Shown here: positions 5,257 through 5,519 of the stretch, one piece after another
Layout of the letters: each line of letters begins with the position of its first letter
Position numbering within the stretch: position 1 is the first letter of the stretch
Source of the DNA: CAZEJK01 sp964512045
GTDB lineage: Bacteria > Acidobacteriota > Thermoanaerobaculia > Thermoanaerobaculales > Sulfomarinibacteraceae
Length of the DNA stretch: 5,519 nucleotides
Direction of reading: 5' to 3'
NCBI GenBank assembly: GCA_964512045.1
Contig: CAZEJK010000328.1
Coordinates: forward strand, 1 to 5,519
The notes under the pieces: generated by a model
Seen by the model: the letters and a program-made list of their open reading frames with translations, nothing else
Databases searched by the model: none
Told to the model about the DNA's origin: nothing
Translations under genes and position numbers: made by a program

Positions 5257-5519
5257 GTGAGTGGCACGGGCGAAGCGAGAGAGCGAGCAGACCGGTCGTT
5301 GTTCGACACGATCGGTGAGGCGTATGCGGCCAAGGACCTGGTCGTGAGCGCCCGGGTTGCCCGACGGCACCGCCTGCAGCAGACCGTGAGGTCGATCGCA
5401 CTGGGACCGCGCAGCACCATCCTGGAGATCGGGTGTGGGGCCGGGTTTGCGGCGACGTACCTGAAAGGCTGCTACCAGCGGTATCTCGGCGTCGACCACT
5501 CCGAGGTCCTCATCGCGCA
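5257..5519 (+). CDS. Class I SAM-dependent methyltransferase (5' part, cut by window end)
   Basis: Only the first 87 residues are present. An N-terminal helical region (DRSLFDTIGEAYAAKD, 12-27, then an Arg-rich helix) leads into motif I, ILEIGCGAG (55-63), the glycine-rich SAM-binding loop. The next strand, YLGVDHS (76-82), carries the acidic Asp80 expected to bind the SAM ribose. This is the standard order of the Rossmann-like class I fold, as in Methyltransf_11/25 proteins. The substrate cannot be inferred because the substrate-binding half lies outside the window. GTG 5257 is chosen for the GAGG sequence 6 nt upstream (5247-5250). An in-frame GTG at 5251 is possible, and one at 5203 would read through a non-conserved stretch. 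The gene appears to have its own promoter, divergent from the RNase gene, so a functional link between the two is not implied. Confidence 0.8.
   Translation, partial: MSGTGEARERADRSLFDTIGEAYAAKDLVVSARVARRHRLQQTVRSIALGPRSTILEIGCGAGFAATYLKGCYQRYLGVDHSEVLIA

Noticed and set aside
5075..5401. N-terminal extension of the RNase frame upstream of 5074
   Set aside because: The extra 109 residues show no homology, are Pro/Ser/Arg-rich, and would place coding sequence over both promoters and the methyltransferase start.

Overview
This window comes from a GC-rich bacterium that is probably Gram-negative, because it encodes a membrane-anchored periplasmic adaptor of the HlyD/MacA type. The adaptor, NtrC-like regulator and histidine kinase sequences resemble the ABC-efflux operons with their own two-component system found in Acidobacteriota, Gemmatimonadota and some Gammaproteobacteria. 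The phylum cannot be fixed from this window alone. No mobile element, CRISPR array or tRNA was seen.

Layout. Positions 1-299 hold no convincing gene. They carry a short tandem repeat at the left edge, several hairpins (two of them long, at 113-142 and 176-210), and four copies of CGGTGGC running into the first start codon. Next comes the adaptor (300-1463, +), then a hybrid ORF (1481-2227, +) joining half of a sigma-54-type AAA+ domain to the ATPase domain of a histidine kinase. After a short gap with direct repeats and a probable leaderless promoter comes a class IV aminotransferase, most likely D-amino acid aminotransferase (2342-3196, +). A 279-bp convergent spacer follows, then a beta-CASP metallo-beta-lactamase-fold RNase on the minus strand (3476-5074). 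A divergent promoter region (5075-5256) leads to the start of a class I SAM-dependent methyltransferase (5257 to the window end, +).

The main anomaly is the first pair of genes. In related operons the usual order is adaptor, ABC ATPase, permease, response regulator, histidine kinase. Here that order is kept but two large pieces are missing. One junction (about 1450-1457) joins the adaptor, without its C-terminus, to the middle of the regulator. The other (about 1826-1845) joins the middle of the regulator in frame to the C-terminal half of the kinase. The ABC ATPase, permease, receiver domain, HTH domain and phospho-acceptor His domain are all absent. This is either a recent double deletion leaving a dead operon or an assembly collapse. 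A functional new protein is possible but less likely. The aminotransferase, RNase and methyltransferase look intact and appear to be independent transcription units.
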